Translations under genes and position numbers: made by a program
In this document: positions 32,503 to 41,858 of the stretch, piece by piece
How the letters are laid out: each line of letters starts with the position of its first letter
Numbering within the stretch: the first letter of the stretch is position 1
The notes under the pieces: model-generated
What the model saw: only the letters and a program-made list of their open reading frames with translations
What the model was told of the DNA's origin: nothing
Databases searched by the model: none
Origin: Sphingomonadales bacterium
Lineage (GTDB): Bacteria; Pseudomonadota; Alphaproteobacteria; Sphingomonadales; Sphingomonadaceae
Assembly: GCA_004173185.1 (NCBI GenBank)
Contig: SEFZ01000004.1
Location: forward strand, 1-64,000
Direction of reading: 5' to 3'
DNA: 64,000 nucleotides

Positions 32503-34754
32503 TCGATGTCCGATAACAAAGGCAGGCGGCGAAAGCGCACGCCGCTTGCCGCCTGTAGCGCATTGGCGATGGCAGGGGCGACCGGCGGCACCGCCAATTC
32601 GCTGACCCCGCCCGGATCGCCGCCGCTGGCGATGATCTCCACGGTAATGTCCGGGCAAGTCGCCAGCGTCGGCAAGTTCAGTTCCGTAAGCTCGCGCACC
32701 TCGGCGACATTCTCGGTGAAGCCAGTCGATGCGCCGATCGCTGCGGCCATGCCGAAGATCAGCCCGCCCTCGATCTGCTGCTTGACGATATCGGGATTGA
32801 CCACGCGCCCGCAATCGACCGCCGCGACCAGCCGCTCGACCTTGACCTGCCGCCCGACAAGCCGGGCCTCGGCCATCACGGCGATGTAGGAGCCACGAAA
32901 CATGTGACAGGCGATGCCTTGCCCGCTGCCGGGCTGGCCGCCCTGCCATCCCCCGATCTGCGCCGCCATCTGGAGGCAGCGGGCGAGGCGTGGCTCATTG
33001 CCCAGCATCGCCATGCGAAAAGTCAGCGCGTCCTGCTCGGCCACATGCGCCAGCTCGTCGATGAAGCTCTCGGTGAAAAAGGCGGTGTAGCTATGCGCGC
33101 CCGAGCGCCAATAGCCGGTCGGCACGCCAATCGCGGCCGGATGATGATCCACGCCCAGATTGGGGATCGCATAAGGCGGGGTCGCGCCCGCAATTGCCGA
33201 AGGATCGCCGGTGCCGGATATACCCAGCGACGCGGTGACGATGGCATCGCCGCCCAGCAGCCGCTTGGCGAGTTCCCGCCCGGTCTCGGGCGCGGCGATC
33301 TTGGCGAGCCAGCCGGTCACGCGCCCTTTGCCGTCGAGCTTGGCCGAGAGGCGTCCTGCGGCTGCGGGGCGATAGCGATCGTGGCGAAAGTCTTCGCCGC
33401 GCGGCCAGGTGAGCTGCACCGGACGGCGGATCTTGACCGCCAGCAACGCTGCCTGCGCTGCGACTTCATGCTCCAGCTTGGCGCCGAACGATCCGCCCGC
33501 CATCGTCGCATGGATGAACACGCTGGCCTCGCTTATCCCGGCGGCCCGCGCAGCAGCGGCGCGGGCGAGCCCGGGAGCCTGAGTGGGCAGCCAGAGCGTC
33601 AGCCGGCCATCGGCATAGCTGGCGGTGCAGGTCATCGGCTCGAGCGGCGCGTGCAGCGCCAGCCCGACGCGATATTCGGCCTGCACCAGCTTCGCGCCTT
33701 TGAAGTCCGTGAGCAGATCGCCTGCGTCGGCGATGCGCGCGCCTTCGCCGTCAAACGCAGTGCTGAGCGCCGTTTCGATCGTGTCTGAATTCACGACAGC
33801 CTCGGGCGTCTTGAAGCGCGGCCGCATAGCATCGATCGCGCGCTCCGCCGCCCACCACGTCTCGGCGACCGCGGCCACCCATTGACGGGTGGTGATCACC
33901 GTCAGCATGCCCGGCACCTTGTTGGCCGCATCGCGATCGAGCTTGACCAATTCGGTCTCGCCGGTCGGTCCCTGGCGGATCGAAGCGAAGACCATGTTGG
34001 GCAAGCGGATATCTGCGGCGTAATTGACGCTGCCATCGACCTTGGCGGGCGCATCGAGCCGGGGGAGGCTCTGGCCATAGAGCCGGTTGGTCTCGCCCGA
34101 TCGGAGCGGCACGTCGCTGGGCAGGCTCTCGTCCGCCGCTTCGCCTGCCAGTTCGCCAAAGCCGAGCTTCTGATTGCCATGGATCACGAAACCGCCCGCG
34201 GTGCCGCACGATTGCCAATCGGTGTTCCAGCGCGCTGCGGCGGCTTTGCACAACAGCACCCGCGCTGCCGCGCCCGCTTCGCGCAATTGGCCCTCGAAAT
34301 TGCGGATCGAAGTCGAGCAGCCGGTGAGCATCAGACCCGTGCGCGCCGCATGGGTGCGCTGCAATTGCTGCGGCAGGCTGCCCAATGCCAGTTCGAACAA
34401 GGACGCTGCGGCAAGCGGATTGGCATAAAGCGGATTGAGCGGGGCCGGCTCGACGCCCACCATCTTCCAGTCCGCGCCCAGTTCGTCGGCGATGATCTGC
34501 GGCATGGCGGTGAACACGCCTTGCCCTTCCTCGCATTGCGGCACCGCCACGACGATATGCCCATCGGTGCCGATCTTGAGCCATGCGCCGAACAGGCTTT
34601 CGCCCGGGGCCGCCGTAAGGTTGGGCAGATAGGTGCGCGGCCACAGGCCCCACGCGACCACCAATCCCGCGCCCACGCCGCCGCCGATCAGCAGCGTGCG
34701 CCGGTCGGGCTTTTTGAGCTTCGAAAGGTCGAGCTTGGGAAGGTCGAGCGCCAT
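32499..34754 (-). CDS. Molybdopterin-binding large subunit, isoquinoline 1-oxidoreductase / xanthine dehydrogenase family (orphan)
   Basis: Protein of 751 residues. The N-terminus has a twin-arginine-like leader ([20 protein letters not shown], residues about 16-35), suggesting export or membrane anchoring. Two molybdopterin-dehydrogenase segments follow, with [56 protein letters not shown] and the ending [20 protein letters not shown], where the Glu of the G-V-G-E motif (here G-V-S-E) is the catalytic base. The usual partner, a [2Fe-2S] small subunit, is not adjacent. The gene is coupled to hemH. The substrate is unknown; aldehyde or N-heterocycle hydroxylation is the family chemistry. Confidence 0.88.
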   Translation of the reverse strand: MALDLPKLDLSKLKKPDRRTLLIGGGVGAGLVVAWGLWPRTYLPNLTAAPGESLFGAWLKIGTDGHIVVAVPQCEEGQGVFTAMPQIIADELGADWKMVGVEPAPLNPLYANPLAAASLFELALGSLPQQLQRTHAARTGLMLTGCSTSIRNFEGQLREAGAAARVLLCKAAAARWNTDWQSCGTAGGFVIHGNQKLGFGELAGEAADESLPSDVPLRSGETNRLYGQSLPRLDAPAKVDGSVNYAADIRLPNMVFASIRQGPTGETELVKLDRDAANKVPGMLTVITTRQWVAAVAETWWAAERAIDAMRPRFKTPEAVVNSDTIETALSTAFDGEGARIADAGDLLTDFKGAKLVQAEYRVGLALHAPLEPMTCTASYADGRLTLWLPTQAPGLARAAAARAAGISEASVFIHATMAGGSFGAKLEHEVAAQAALLAVKIRRPVQLTWPRGEDFRHDRYRPAAAGRLSAKLDGKGRVTGWLAKIAAPETGRELAKRLLGGDAIVTASLGISGTGDPSAIAGATPPYAIPNLGVDHHPAAIGVPTGYWRSGAHSYTAFFTESFIDELAHVAEQDALTFRMAMLGNEPRLARCLQMAAQIGGWQGGQPGSGQGIACHMFRGSYIAVMAEARLVGRQVKVERLVAAVDCGRVVNPDIVKQQIEGGLIFGMAAAIGASTGFTENVAEVRELTELNLPTLATCPDITVEIIASGGDPGGVSELAVPPVAPAIANALQAASGVRFRRLPLLSDIE

Positions 34755-34885
34755 CGCGCTATGCTCTATCGCGACCAAAGCCGGGACGCCACCCACCTCC
34801 TTTATTCCCTTCCCTGACAGGGAGGGGAGTGATGTTCCGCCAAGCCCTATTGGGTTTGCAACACAGCTGCTCTATCGCGAAATGG

Positions 34886-35773
34886 ATGACCGATCTCCTG
34901 ACCCTCGCCGTCGCCTCGGCTGACCATATCCGCTTCGAGAATCTGGGCCTGAGCAAGGTCGCGCTCGATCTCGGCTTCTTCACGATCAAATGGTATTCGC
35001 TCGCTTATATCGCGGGCATCCTGATCGGCTGGTGGTATATGGGCCGGCTGCTCCGCGAGCCGGGCGCGCCGATGACCAAGGCGCATGCCGACGATCTGGT
35101 TTTCTACGCGACGCTCGGCATCATTTTGGGCGGGCGGATCGGCTATATCCTGTTTTACGCCCCCGAAATGCTCGGCACTCCGCTCAAGGCGATCAGCCTG
35201 TGGGATGGCGGCATGTCGTTCCATGGGGGCGTGCTCGGCGTCACGGTCGCGATCGTCCTGTTCGCGCGCAAGAACGGGCTGAACTGGCTGCGCATCCACG
35301 ATTACGTCGCTTGCGTCGTGCCGTTCGGGCTGTTTTTCGGGCGGCTGGCGAATTTCGTGAACGGCGAGCTCTGGGGCAAGGCGACCAATGTTTCCTGGGG
35401 TATCGTCTTCCCAAACAGCGTCGCCGCTGGCCAGATCGATCCCGCGCGCCACCCCAGCCAGCTTTACGAAGCGGGCCTGGAAGGCATCGTGCTGTTCGCG
35501 ATCCTGTGGTTCTTCTTCTGGCGCACCAAGGCGCGCTACGATCCGGGCAAGCTCACCGGCATCTTCCTGCTCGGCTATGGCGCGTTCCGCTTCTTCGTCG
35601 AATTCTTCCGCGAGCCCGATCGCCAGCTCGTCTGGCTGGTCGACATGACCGGGCTCCATATGGGCCAGTGGCTGTGCATTCCGATGATCGCGGGCGGCAT
35701 CTATCTGATCGTCACCGCCAAGGGCCGCCGCGAGCGGATCGAGCCGATCGCGGGTTCGCAGAGCGTGGCCTGA
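34886..35773 (+). CDS. lgt: Prolipoprotein diacylglyceryl transferase
   Basis: Protein of 295 residues with seven transmembrane segments. It adds diacylglycerol from phosphatidylglycerol to the lipobox cysteine of prolipoproteins at the inner membrane. Signature parts are [33 protein letters not shown] (His and Gly-Gly), the Lgt signature [13 protein letters not shown], and [13 protein letters not shown] with the catalytic Arg and His. ATG 34886 gives the conserved N-terminus [15 protein letters not shown]; the longer frame from 34829 adds unrelated residues. It is divergent from the molybdo-enzyme gene and six bases before the next methyltransferase gene. Confidence 0.95.
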   Translation: MTDLLTLAVASADHIRFENLGLSKVALDLGFFTIKWYSLAYIAGILIGWWYMGRLLREPGAPMTKAHADDLVFYATLGIILGGRIGYILFYAPEMLGTPLKAISLWDGGMSFHGGVLGVTVAIVLFARKNGLNWLRIHDYVACVVPFGLFFGRLANFVNGELWGKATNVSWGIVFPNSVAAGQIDPARHPSQLYEAGLEGIVLFAILWFFFWRTKARYDPGKLTGIFLLGYGAFRFFVEFFREPDRQLVWLVDMTGLHMGQWLCIPMIAGGIYLIVTAKGRRERIEPIAGSQSVA

Positions 35774-35779
35774 CCGCGC

Positions 35780-36877
35780 ATGACTGACAATAATCCCCTC
35801 GAAGCCGCGCCGCAGGAGCGCGCGGTGAACGCCGCAGAACCGCTGCTGCCGGAACGGCTGTCGCGCGCGATCACGCTGGGCGGGCCGATCCCCTTGTCGC
35901 AGTTCATGGGGGCGGCGAACGCGCATTATTACGGCACCCGCGATCCGCTGGGCGCGCGCGGCGATTTCACCACTGCGCCCGAAATCAGCCAGATGTTCGG
36001 CGAGCTGATCGGGCTGTGGCTGGCCGATATGTGGGATCGCGCGGGCAAGCCGGCGGTGCGCTATGTCGAGCTTGGGCCGGGGCGGGGCACGCTTGCCGCC
36101 GATGCGCTGCGCGCAATGGCAAAGGCGGGTCTCACTCCGCCGGTCGATCTGGTCGAGAACAGCCCGGTGCTGCGTGCGGCGCAGGCCGAATGCGTTCCGA
36201 ACGCGGAATTCCACCTCGATCTGATTGGCCTGCACGACGATGCGCCGCTGCTGGTCGTCGCCAATGAATTCTTCGACGCGCTGCCGATCCGCCAGTTGAT
36301 CGCGACCGGCGAAGGCTGGCGCGAGCGGCTGGTCGCCTGTCAGGATACGCTGTTCCTGCCGATCTCCGGCGACCGCAGCTTTGACATGATCATTCCGAAG
36401 CACCTGCTCCATGCCGATCCCGGCTCGGTGCTGGAAACGTCACCGGCCAGCGTGGCGATCCTGCGCGGGCTGGCGGCGCGGCTGCTCGAACAGGGCGGCG
36501 CGGCGCTGATCATCGACTATGGCTATGAAGGCCCCGCTATCGGCGACACGCTGCAGGCGGTGAAGGGCCATGCATATGCCAATCCGTTCGACATGCCGGG
36601 CGAGGCCGACCTCACTGCGCATGTCGATTTCGCGACCTTGAAAGAGGCTGCCGAATTCGAGGGGCTGATCGTCCACGGACCCGTCACGCAAGGCGCGTTT
36701 CTCTCGGCGCTCGGCATCGCCGCGCGGACCGACGCACTGGCCGCAGCCGCGCCGGAGCGGACCGAGCAATTGGCGCTCGACCGCGATCGTCTGATCGATC
36801 CCGAGCAGATGGGGGAGTTGTTCAAAGTGATCGCGCTCACCGCACCCGGCTGGCCCATTCCGGCGGGCTTCGCATGA
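35780..36877 (+). CDS. MidA/NDUFAF7-type SAM-dependent methyltransferase
   Basis: Protein of 365 residues. The family (DUF185) includes human NDUFAF7, which methylates an arginine of complex I subunit NDUFS2. Visible markers are IPLSQFMGAANAHYYG, DFTTAPEISQMFGELIGLWL, the SAM loop YVELGPGRGTLAADALRA, LLVVANEFFDALPIRQ, IIDYGYEG and the TQGAFLSALGI end. It lies directly after lgt and overlaps the GNAT gene by four bases, the usual alphaproteobacterial order lgt - methyltransferase - pgeF, here with a GNAT gene inserted between. Confidence 0.92.
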   Translation: MTDNNPLEAAPQERAVNAAEPLLPERLSRAITLGGPIPLSQFMGAANAHYYGTRDPLGARGDFTTAPEISQMFGELIGLWLADMWDRAGKPAVRYVELGPGRGTLAADALRAMAKAGLTPPVDLVENSPVLRAAQAECVPNAEFHLDLIGLHDDAPLLVVANEFFDALPIRQLIATGEGWRERLVACQDTLFLPISGDRSFDMIIPKHLLHADPGSVLETSPASVAILRGLAARLLEQGGAALIIDYGYEGPAIGDTLQAVKGHAYANPFDMPGEADLTAHVDFATLKEAAEFEGLIVHGPVTQGAFLSALGIAARTDALAAAAPERTEQLALDRDRLIDPEQMGELFKVIALTAPGWPIPAGFA

Positions 36878-37377
36878 TCTATCGCGACGGCACCCTTGCC
36901 GACATTCCCGCAATCGACGCGCTGTTTCGCGAGAGCTTCGACCAGACTTTTGGGCACCTTTATGCGCCCGAAGACGAAGCCGCCTTTTTCGACCAATTCA
37001 CGCCTGAGGCATGGGCGGAGGAATTAGCGCAGCCCGATCTGCGCTTCCGCCTCGCGGTCGATGACGAAGGCGTGGCTGGCTTCTGCAAGATCAGCGATCT
37101 GCAGCTTCCCGCCAAGACCGAGGCCCGCGCGATGGAGTTGCGCCAGCTTTATCTCCATGAGCGCGCCAAGGGCAAAGGCGTGGCGCAGGCCATGATGACA
37201 TGGGCAATCGAACAGGCGCGCGCACGCGACGCAGAGGAAGTCTGGCTGACGGTCTATAGCGACAACCACCGCGCCAAGCGTCTCTACGAGCGCTACGGCT
37301 TTGAGGAGCAGGGGTCGTATAAATTCATGGTCGGCAATCATGCCGATGAGGATCTCCTGATGCGGCTGGTGCTGTGA
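36874..37377 (+). CDS. GNAT family N-acetyltransferase
   Basis: Protein of 167 residues forming a single GNAT domain. The acetyl-CoA pyrophosphate loop is LYLHERAKGKGVAQAMMTWA (R-x-x-G-x-G/A variant R-A-K-G-K-G-V), preceded by the beta-4 strand MELRQ and followed by VWLTVYSDNHRAKRLYERYGF, the N-x-x-A-x-x-L-Y-x-x-x-G-F box. The substrate is unknown. ATGA overlaps on both sides show that it belongs to the lgt-pgeF operon. Confidence 0.9.
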   Translation: MIYRDGTLADIPAIDALFRESFDQTFGHLYAPEDEAAFFDQFTPEAWAEELAQPDLRFRLAVDDEGVAGFCKISDLQLPAKTEARAMELRQLYLHERAKGKGVAQAMMTWAIEQARARDAEEVWLTVYSDNHRAKRLYERYGFEEQGSYKFMVGNHADEDLLMRLVL

Positions 37378-38150
37378 GTTCGGTTTCAGATCAGGTCGAG
37401 GTCAATCGCGCCCGCGCGCTGACAGGTGTTCCGCACGGCTTTCTCGGTCGACGCGGTGGCGTCTCGACGGGGGTGCATGCCGGACTGAATGTCGGTCTCG
37501 GATCGCAGGACGATGCCGATGCCATCGCCGAGAACCGCCGCCGCGCGGCAGAGGCCGTGCTGCCCGGCGGCAAGCTCGCCACGATCTTCCAGGTCCATTC
37601 CGCCGAGGCCGTGATCGCCACCGCGCCGTTCGACGAGCGCCCGCATGCCGATGCGCTGGTCTCGAACACACCCGGCCTGGTCATCGGCATTCTGACCGCC
37701 GACTGCGCCCCGATCCTCTTCGCGGATCGCGAAGCCGGTGTGGTCGGCGCAGCGCATGCCGGCTGGAAAGGCGCGCTGGGCGGCGTCACCGATTCGACCA
37801 TTGCGCTCATGGAAACCCTGGGTGCCCAGCGCGAACGCATCGTCGCTGCCGTCGGCCCCTGCATTGCCCGCGCCAGCTATGAAGTGGACCAGAGCTTCTT
37901 CCACCGCTTCGCCGAAGCGGATCCGGCGAACGAGCGCTTCTTCGCCGACGGCAAGCTGGGCCATCACCAGTTCGATCTCGAAGCCTATGTCGCCAGCCGC
38001 CTCGCCGCCGCCGGTATCCGCACGGTCGAAACGCTGGGCGAGGACACGTATGCGCAGGAGGCTCGCTTCTACAGCTTCCGCCGCGCCACGCACCGCAGCG
38101 AAAGCGATTATGGCCGACAGATCAGCCTGATCGGCCTCGCTCCGGCCTAA
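37374..38150 (+). CDS. pgeF: Peptidoglycan editing factor (multicopper-laccase-like domain, YfiH family)
   Basis: Protein of 258 residues, starting at GTG 37374 (GTGA overlap with the GNAT stop). The DUF152/YfiH fold is recognisable by FLGRRGGVSTG, FQVHSAEAV, VLTADCAPILFADRE (shown as ILTADCAPILFADRE in the protein), GAAHAGWKGALGGV and AVGPCIARASYEV. The two histidines and cysteine of the zinc site (H in VHS, C in ADC, H in AHAGW) are present. PgeF removes L-Ser-type errors from cell-wall precursors in E. coli; related proteins have purine nucleoside phosphorylase or deaminase activity. Confidence 0.92.
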   Translation: MSSVSDQVEVNRARALTGVPHGFLGRRGGVSTGVHAGLNVGLGSQDDADAIAENRRRAAEAVLPGGKLATIFQVHSAEAVIATAPFDERPHADALVSNTPGLVIGILTADCAPILFADREAGVVGAAHAGWKGALGGVTDSTIALMETLGAQRERIVAAVGPCIARASYEVDQSFFHRFAEADPANERFFADGKLGHHQFDLEAYVASRLAAAGIRTVETLGEDTYAQEARFYSFRRATHRSESDYGRQISLIGLAPA

Positions 38151-38154
38151 GCGC

Positions 38155-38532
38155 TCAGCAAAAGCGCTTGAGGATTGCCGCATTCGGCGAATCCGGGCCG
38201 ACCTGCTCGATCGGGGAATCCTTCAACGCAATCTTCTGCGTGTCGATGAATTTCCCCGAAGCATCGTAGGTGTCAAAGCCTTGCAGCTGGGCCGTCTTTT
38301 CGGTGCAGTGATATAGATAGTCCATGACGATCGTCGCCGCACCGGCGAGCGGTTCGGCAACGCGCGCGCGGGAGAGAACCCGTAGCTGCGGGCCTGATTT
38401 TTTCAAATTCTCCGGATCAAAAGCGACCATTGCACGCGGGTCCTGGAAGATGACTTCCCATCGTTCGAGCGTGGGGGCCGGATACCCCGGCATGGTCTGT
38501 AATGCGACGATGACGGCCAATATGATCGACAT
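38155..38532 (-). CDS. Small exported protein of unknown function (surface-adhesin-E-like)
   Basis: Protein of 125 residues. GGGGGGA upstream supports ATG 38532 over ATG 38544. The first 16 residues (MSIILAVIVALQT) are hydrophobic and may be a signal peptide. The rest has ERWEVIFQDPRAMVAFDPENLKK, DYLYHCTEKTAQLQGF and a terminal cysteine (KRFC), a two-cysteine pattern resembling the other exported small protein at 10267-10731 and the surface-adhesin E-like group. It converges on pgeF, with four bases between stops. Confidence 0.65.
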   Translation of the reverse strand: MSIILAVIVALQTMPGYPAPTLERWEVIFQDPRAMVAFDPENLKKSGPQLRVLSRARVAEPLAGAATIVMDYLYHCTEKTAQLQGFDTYDASGKFIDTQKIALKDSPIEQVGPDSPNAAILKRFC

Positions 38533-38657
38533 AGATCCCCCCATGGTTTCGCAGGAGCATAATCGCGCAAAGGGGCGTTCGCCTAGTCGCCAGATTGCGC
38601 TCGCAAAGCATCGCGAGTTGGTTACAGAAGATACGATATATTTCCGGAGAGCCTGAG

Positions 38658-39974
38658 ATGACCGACGAAACCGAAGTCGAACTAAGCGGCACCGTGCGCC
38701 GTAGCCCGAAGGCGAGCGTCGAGAAGGTCGGTAACCGAAAGCTTCGCCCCAGCACGATGATGATGGGCCATGGCTATGATCCGATGCTTTCCGAAGGATC
38801 GCTGAAACCCCCGATCTTCCTGACCTCGACCTTCGTGTTTCCGAACGCGGCAGCGGGCAAGCGCCACTTCGAAGGCGTTACCGGCAAGCGTCCGGGCGGC
38901 GCAGACGGCCTTGTCTATTCGCGCTTCAACGGCCCGAATCAGGAAATCCTCGAAGACCGCCTCGCCATCTGGGAAGAGGCCGAGGACGCGCTTGCGTTCT
39001 CCAGCGGCATGTCGGCCATCGCGACTTTGTTCCTGTCGATGACCAAGCCGGGCGATACGATCGTCCATTCCGGGCCGCTTTATGCCGCGACCGAAACGCT
39101 GATCGGCCGCATCCTCGGGCGCTTCGGGGTCAAATGGCTCGACTTCCCCGCCGGCGCGACCCGCGAGGAGATCGACGCGGTGCTGGAGCAGGCGAAGGCC
39201 AGCGGCGACGTGGCATTGATCTATCTCGAATCGCCCGCCAACCCGACCAATGCACTCGTCGATGTCGAAGCCGTCGCCGCCAGCCGCGACGCCATCTTTA
39301 CCGGCGACAACAAGCCGCCGATCGCCATCGACAACACTTTCCTCGGCCCGATCTGGGCACAGCCGATGAAGCAGGGCGCAGACATCGTCGTCTACAGCCT
39401 CACCAAATATGCAGGCGGTCATTCTGATCTCGTCGCGGGCGGCGTGCTGGGTTCGAAGGAGCACATCAACACCATCCGGTTGATGCGCAACACGATCGGC
39501 ACGATCTGCGATCCCAACACCGCGTGGATGCTGATGCGCAGCCTTGAGACGCTGGAGTTGCGGATGAGTCGCGCGGGCGAGAATGCCGTGAAGGTCTGCA
39601 ACTTCCTAAACGGCCATCCCAAGGTCGAGCGCGTCGGCTATCTCGGCTTCCTCGAGGAGCAGGGCGATGCGCGTCAGGCCGATATCTATCGCCGCCACTG
39701 CCTGGGCGCGGGATCGACCTTCTCGCTCTATCTCAAGGGCGGGGAGAAAGAGGCGTTTGCTTTCCTCGACGCGCTCAAGATCGCCAAGCTCGCCGTGTCG
39801 CTGGGCGGCACCGAGACGCTGGCCTCCGCACCTGCGGCGATGACGCATCTGTCGGTTCCGGAGGAGCGCAAACAGGCGCTTGGCATCACCGATAATCTGG
39901 TGCGCATATCGATCGGCGTGGAAGATGCCGACGATCTGATAGCCGATTTCACGGAAGCGCTGAACGCCGTCTAA
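38658..39974 (+). CDS. Trans-sulfuration PLP enzyme, cystathionine gamma-synthase family
   Basis: Protein of 438 residues. The Cys/Met-metabolism PLP fold is seen in PPIFLTSTFVFPNAAAGKRHF, LVYSRFNGPNQEILEDRLA, AFSSGMSAIATLFL, YLESPANPTN, the segment AIDNTFLGP and the PLP-lysine motif VVYSLTKYAGGHSDL. It is longer than standard MetB or MegL (about 390-400) because of an N-terminal extension of about 35 residues and an insertion; such alphaproteobacterial members are annotated only as cystathionine gamma-synthase family, so whether it is a gamma-synthase, gamma-lyase or O-acylhomoserine sulfhydrylase is open. ATG 38658 follows GGAGA. Confidence 0.88.
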   Translation: MTDETEVELSGTVRRSPKASVEKVGNRKLRPSTMMMGHGYDPMLSEGSLKPPIFLTSTFVFPNAAAGKRHFEGVTGKRPGGADGLVYSRFNGPNQEILEDRLAIWEEAEDALAFSSGMSAIATLFLSMTKPGDTIVHSGPLYAATETLIGRILGRFGVKWLDFPAGATREEIDAVLEQAKASGDVALIYLESPANPTNALVDVEAVAASRDAIFTGDNKPPIAIDNTFLGPIWAQPMKQGADIVVYSLTKYAGGHSDLVAGGVLGSKEHINTIRLMRNTIGTICDPNTAWMLMRSLETLELRMSRAGENAVKVCNFLNGHPKVERVGYLGFLEEQGDARQADIYRRHCLGAGSTFSLYLKGGEKEAFAFLDALKIAKLAVSLGGTETLASAPAAMTHLSVPEERKQALGITDNLVRISIGVEDADDLIADFTEALNAV

Positions 39975-39981
39975 TTCCCTT

Positions 39982-40112
39982 TAATCCTCCCCCGGAGGGG
40001 GAGGGGGACCACGAAGTGGAGGGGTATTCTCCACAGGCGATGGCCTATCGCTTGCGGAAACTACCCCTCCGTCATGCTGCGCATGCCACCTCCCCCTCCG
40101 GGGGAGGAATTA
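39982..40112. repeat. Long imperfect inverted repeat (REP-like) between convergent genes
   Basis: The left arm (TAATCCTCCCCCGGAGGGGG from 39983) and the right arm (ending GGGGGAGGAATTA near 40112) are near-complementary. A further inner pair, GGAGGGGTA (around 40018) and TACCCCTCC (around 40062), extends the fold. Each outer arm is itself palindromic (CCTCCCC/GGGGAGG). The element fills the whole gap between the convergent trans-sulfuration and SGNH genes and touches both stops, so it may end transcription from both sides. Confidence 0.75.
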
Positions 40113-41105
40113 GAAGAGCGGCGCCACCGCCGTCTCGACCAGCGCCGCCATCTCGCGATGATCCTTGAGTGACGGGTGCCAATTGCATCCCGTCACCTCA
40201 AGCGTCGGCACGCGCAGCATCGTCGCACCGGTCTGCGCCGCGACATCCGCCACATCGGGGGCGAAGTTCGCAGCCGCCATCAGCACGAACTTCGCTTGTG
40301 GTTGTGCGGCCTTTAGCGACCGAATGAAGGTCACATATTTTGCGCGGTAATCCGTATGCAGCGCATCCGCGTCCTTCCATGCCTCGCCGGGCTTGAGCGC
40401 TGTCGAGAAATCATTGGTGCCCAGATTGATCACGATCACTCGCGGCTGCCATTTGCTGTCCGCGACCATCAATGCGGCGTCGCCGGGCACCGCCCGTGGA
40501 TACAGAAACGGCAGGTTCTCGCCCGGCATCTTGCCCGCATAATTGCGCACCACGCCATATCCGGAATAGGCAATCACCCGGTAATCGGCATCCAGCGCCT
40601 TCGCCGCGAGCGGGCCGAACGCCAATTGCGTATCGGTCGTCGCGCGGACCTTGGCGCCGTCGCATTCGCGCACCGGCGATGTGTTGCCATAGCCAACGGT
40701 GTGCGAATCCCCGATGAACTCAATCTGCCGCGCGCGGGCTTGCGCCTTTATGGCAATGCCCTTGGTGTAGAATCCCAGAAAGCGCGGCCCGCCCGATTGG
40801 CTCTCGGTCACTTTCTCCAGCCGCACCGCATGTTCGCCCTTCGCCAGACCCGAGACGGTGAACTGGCTTTCGCCCGGCTCGACCAGGGTGGCGCGCACGA
40901 TCCCATCGACCAGCAGCCGCAACGGCTCGCCGCCGGTATCGACGCGCACCGTTACGGCGCTCCCTTTGAACCGCCCTTCGAAATAGCCGCCCGGCCATCC
41001 GAAGCGGTTATCCGCGCTCACCCGGCCGGGCGCGTTTGCGGGGATCGGCATTTCGTCGGGGATCGCGACGAACAGCAAAGGCAATGCGAGAAGCACGATT
41101 TTCAT
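40110..41105 (-). CDS. Exported SGNH/GDSL hydrolase, CE2-like esterase
   Basis: Protein of about 331 residues. A signal peptide (MKIVLLALPLLFVAIP) is followed by a beta-sandwich N-terminal domain (about 30-130), then an SGNH hydrolase domain with block I IEFIGDSHTVGYGN (Ser), block III VIVINLGTNDFST and the late catalytic pair in CNWHPSLKDH (His). A jelly-roll followed by SGNH is the layout of carbohydrate esterase family 2 (acetyl-xylan or acetyl-glucomannan esterases). An extra cysteine pair (RECDG, TGCNW) is typical too. The start is uncertain: ATG 41129 is also possible, but 41105 places the signal peptide at the N-terminus. Confidence 0.85.
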   Translation of the reverse strand: MKIVLLALPLLFVAIPDEMPIPANAPGRVSADNRFGWPGGYFEGRFKGSAVTVRVDTGGEPLRLLVDGIVRATLVEPGESQFTVSGLAKGEHAVRLEKVTESQSGGPRFLGFYTKGIAIKAQARARQIEFIGDSHTVGYGNTSPVRECDGAKVRATTDTQLAFGPLAAKALDADYRVIAYSGYGVVRNYAGKMPGENLPFLYPRAVPGDAALMVADSKWQPRVIVINLGTNDFSTALKPGEAWKDADALHTDYRAKYVTFIRSLKAAQPQAKFVLMAAANFAPDVADVAAQTGATMLRVPTLEVTGCNWHPSLKDHREMAALVETAVAPLF

Positions 41106-41246
41106 CGGCGCAAAGCTAACCTGCATCATCGCGCGGGAGAAGCACTGTCATTTTTCGGCTCACACCCTATATAGCGTTAGCTGCTCCACCCTGGGGTCAG
41201 AGTGTTGGCCTCCCGGCTCGAACGCTACGCTCCCGGAAGGATGCGC

Positions 41247-41423
41247 ATGAATCCCACTTCGCAAATGTGCCGCAAACAGGAAGCCCATCATCGTGCGCTG
41301 GCCGCTGCGGCGACTCTGGATAACACCCGCGCAGTCGCTTTGCGCGCTGCTGACGCATGGGCCAAGGAAGCCGTAGACGCCGAACGGCGCGAGAAACGCC
41401 GCGAGCCGGTTGCGGCCGAGTAG
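41247..41423 (+). CDS. Small charged protein of unknown function
   Basis: Protein of 58 residues starting MNPTSQMCRKQEAHHRAL, with GGAAGG six bases upstream of ATG 41247. It is predicted to be mostly helical (ATLDNTRAVALRAADAWAKE then AEKREKRR-like charged end). Short proteins of this kind, with the pattern LDNTR..A..AA.AW..EA..AE.RE, recur in sphingomonads, so I think it is real, although no function is known. It lies 163 bases before cspA. Confidence 0.55.
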   Translation: MNPTSQMCRKQEAHHRALAAAATLDNTRAVALRAADAWAKEAVDAERREKRREPVAAE

Positions 41424-41586
41424 ACACTGCATTGCTTTTCGGGCGGCTTGCGCCCATATGACGCCCGCTATCGTCGCCTGTGACGGAATTCGAGGCCCCA
41501 GGCCGACCCTTTCCATTTCTCGCTTCCTGGCTCTGTTGCGCACGTTGCGTAGTGGAATCTCCATGTTTCGTGAAAGGAACATTCCC

Positions 41587-41793
41587 ATGCCTACCGGCAA
41601 AGTAAAATTCTTCAGCGCCGATAAGGGCTATGGCTTCATTGCGCCCGATGGCGGCGGCAATGACAGCTTCGTCCACATCAGCGCTGTCGAGCGCGCAGGT
41701 CTGACCACGCTGCACAGCGATCAGGCCGTGTCGTACGAAATCGAGACCGACAACCGTGGCAAGTCCTCGGCTGTGAACCTCCAGGCCCTCTAA
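41587..41793 (+). CDS. cspA: Cold-shock protein, CspA family
   Basis: Protein of 68 residues forming one cold-shock domain with RNP1 KGYGFI (18-23) and RNP2 FVHIS (33-37). It starts GKVKFFSADKGYGFIAPDGG. It binds single-stranded RNA or DNA as an RNA chaperone. AAAGGAA precedes the ATG. The long upstream untranslated stretch is typical of cold-regulated csp genes. A strong terminator follows the stop. Whether it is cold-inducible or constitutive cannot be told. Confidence 0.95.
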   Translation: MPTGKVKFFSADKGYGFIAPDGGGNDSFVHISAVERAGLTTLHSDQAVSYEIETDNRGKSSAVNLQAL

Positions 41794-41819
41794 GGCTCTG
41801 GAGCTTCGGCTCGGATATT

Positions 41820-41853
41820 CGGCCCGTTTCCCTTAGGGGAAGCGGGCCGTTTT
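41820..41853 (+). terminator. Rho-independent terminator of cspA
   Basis: CGGCCCG-TTTCCC and GGGGAAG-CGGGCCG form a long stem around a three-base loop (41820-41848), followed by TTTTCG. It begins 26 bases after the cspA stop; the convergent neighbour ends at 41859. Confidence 0.85.
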
Positions 41854-41858
41854 CGTTT

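Noticed and set aside
41554..41585. Possible temperature-sensing hairpin in the cspA leader
   Set aside because: Only five to eight weak pairs with a bulge; too little to claim a thermosensor.
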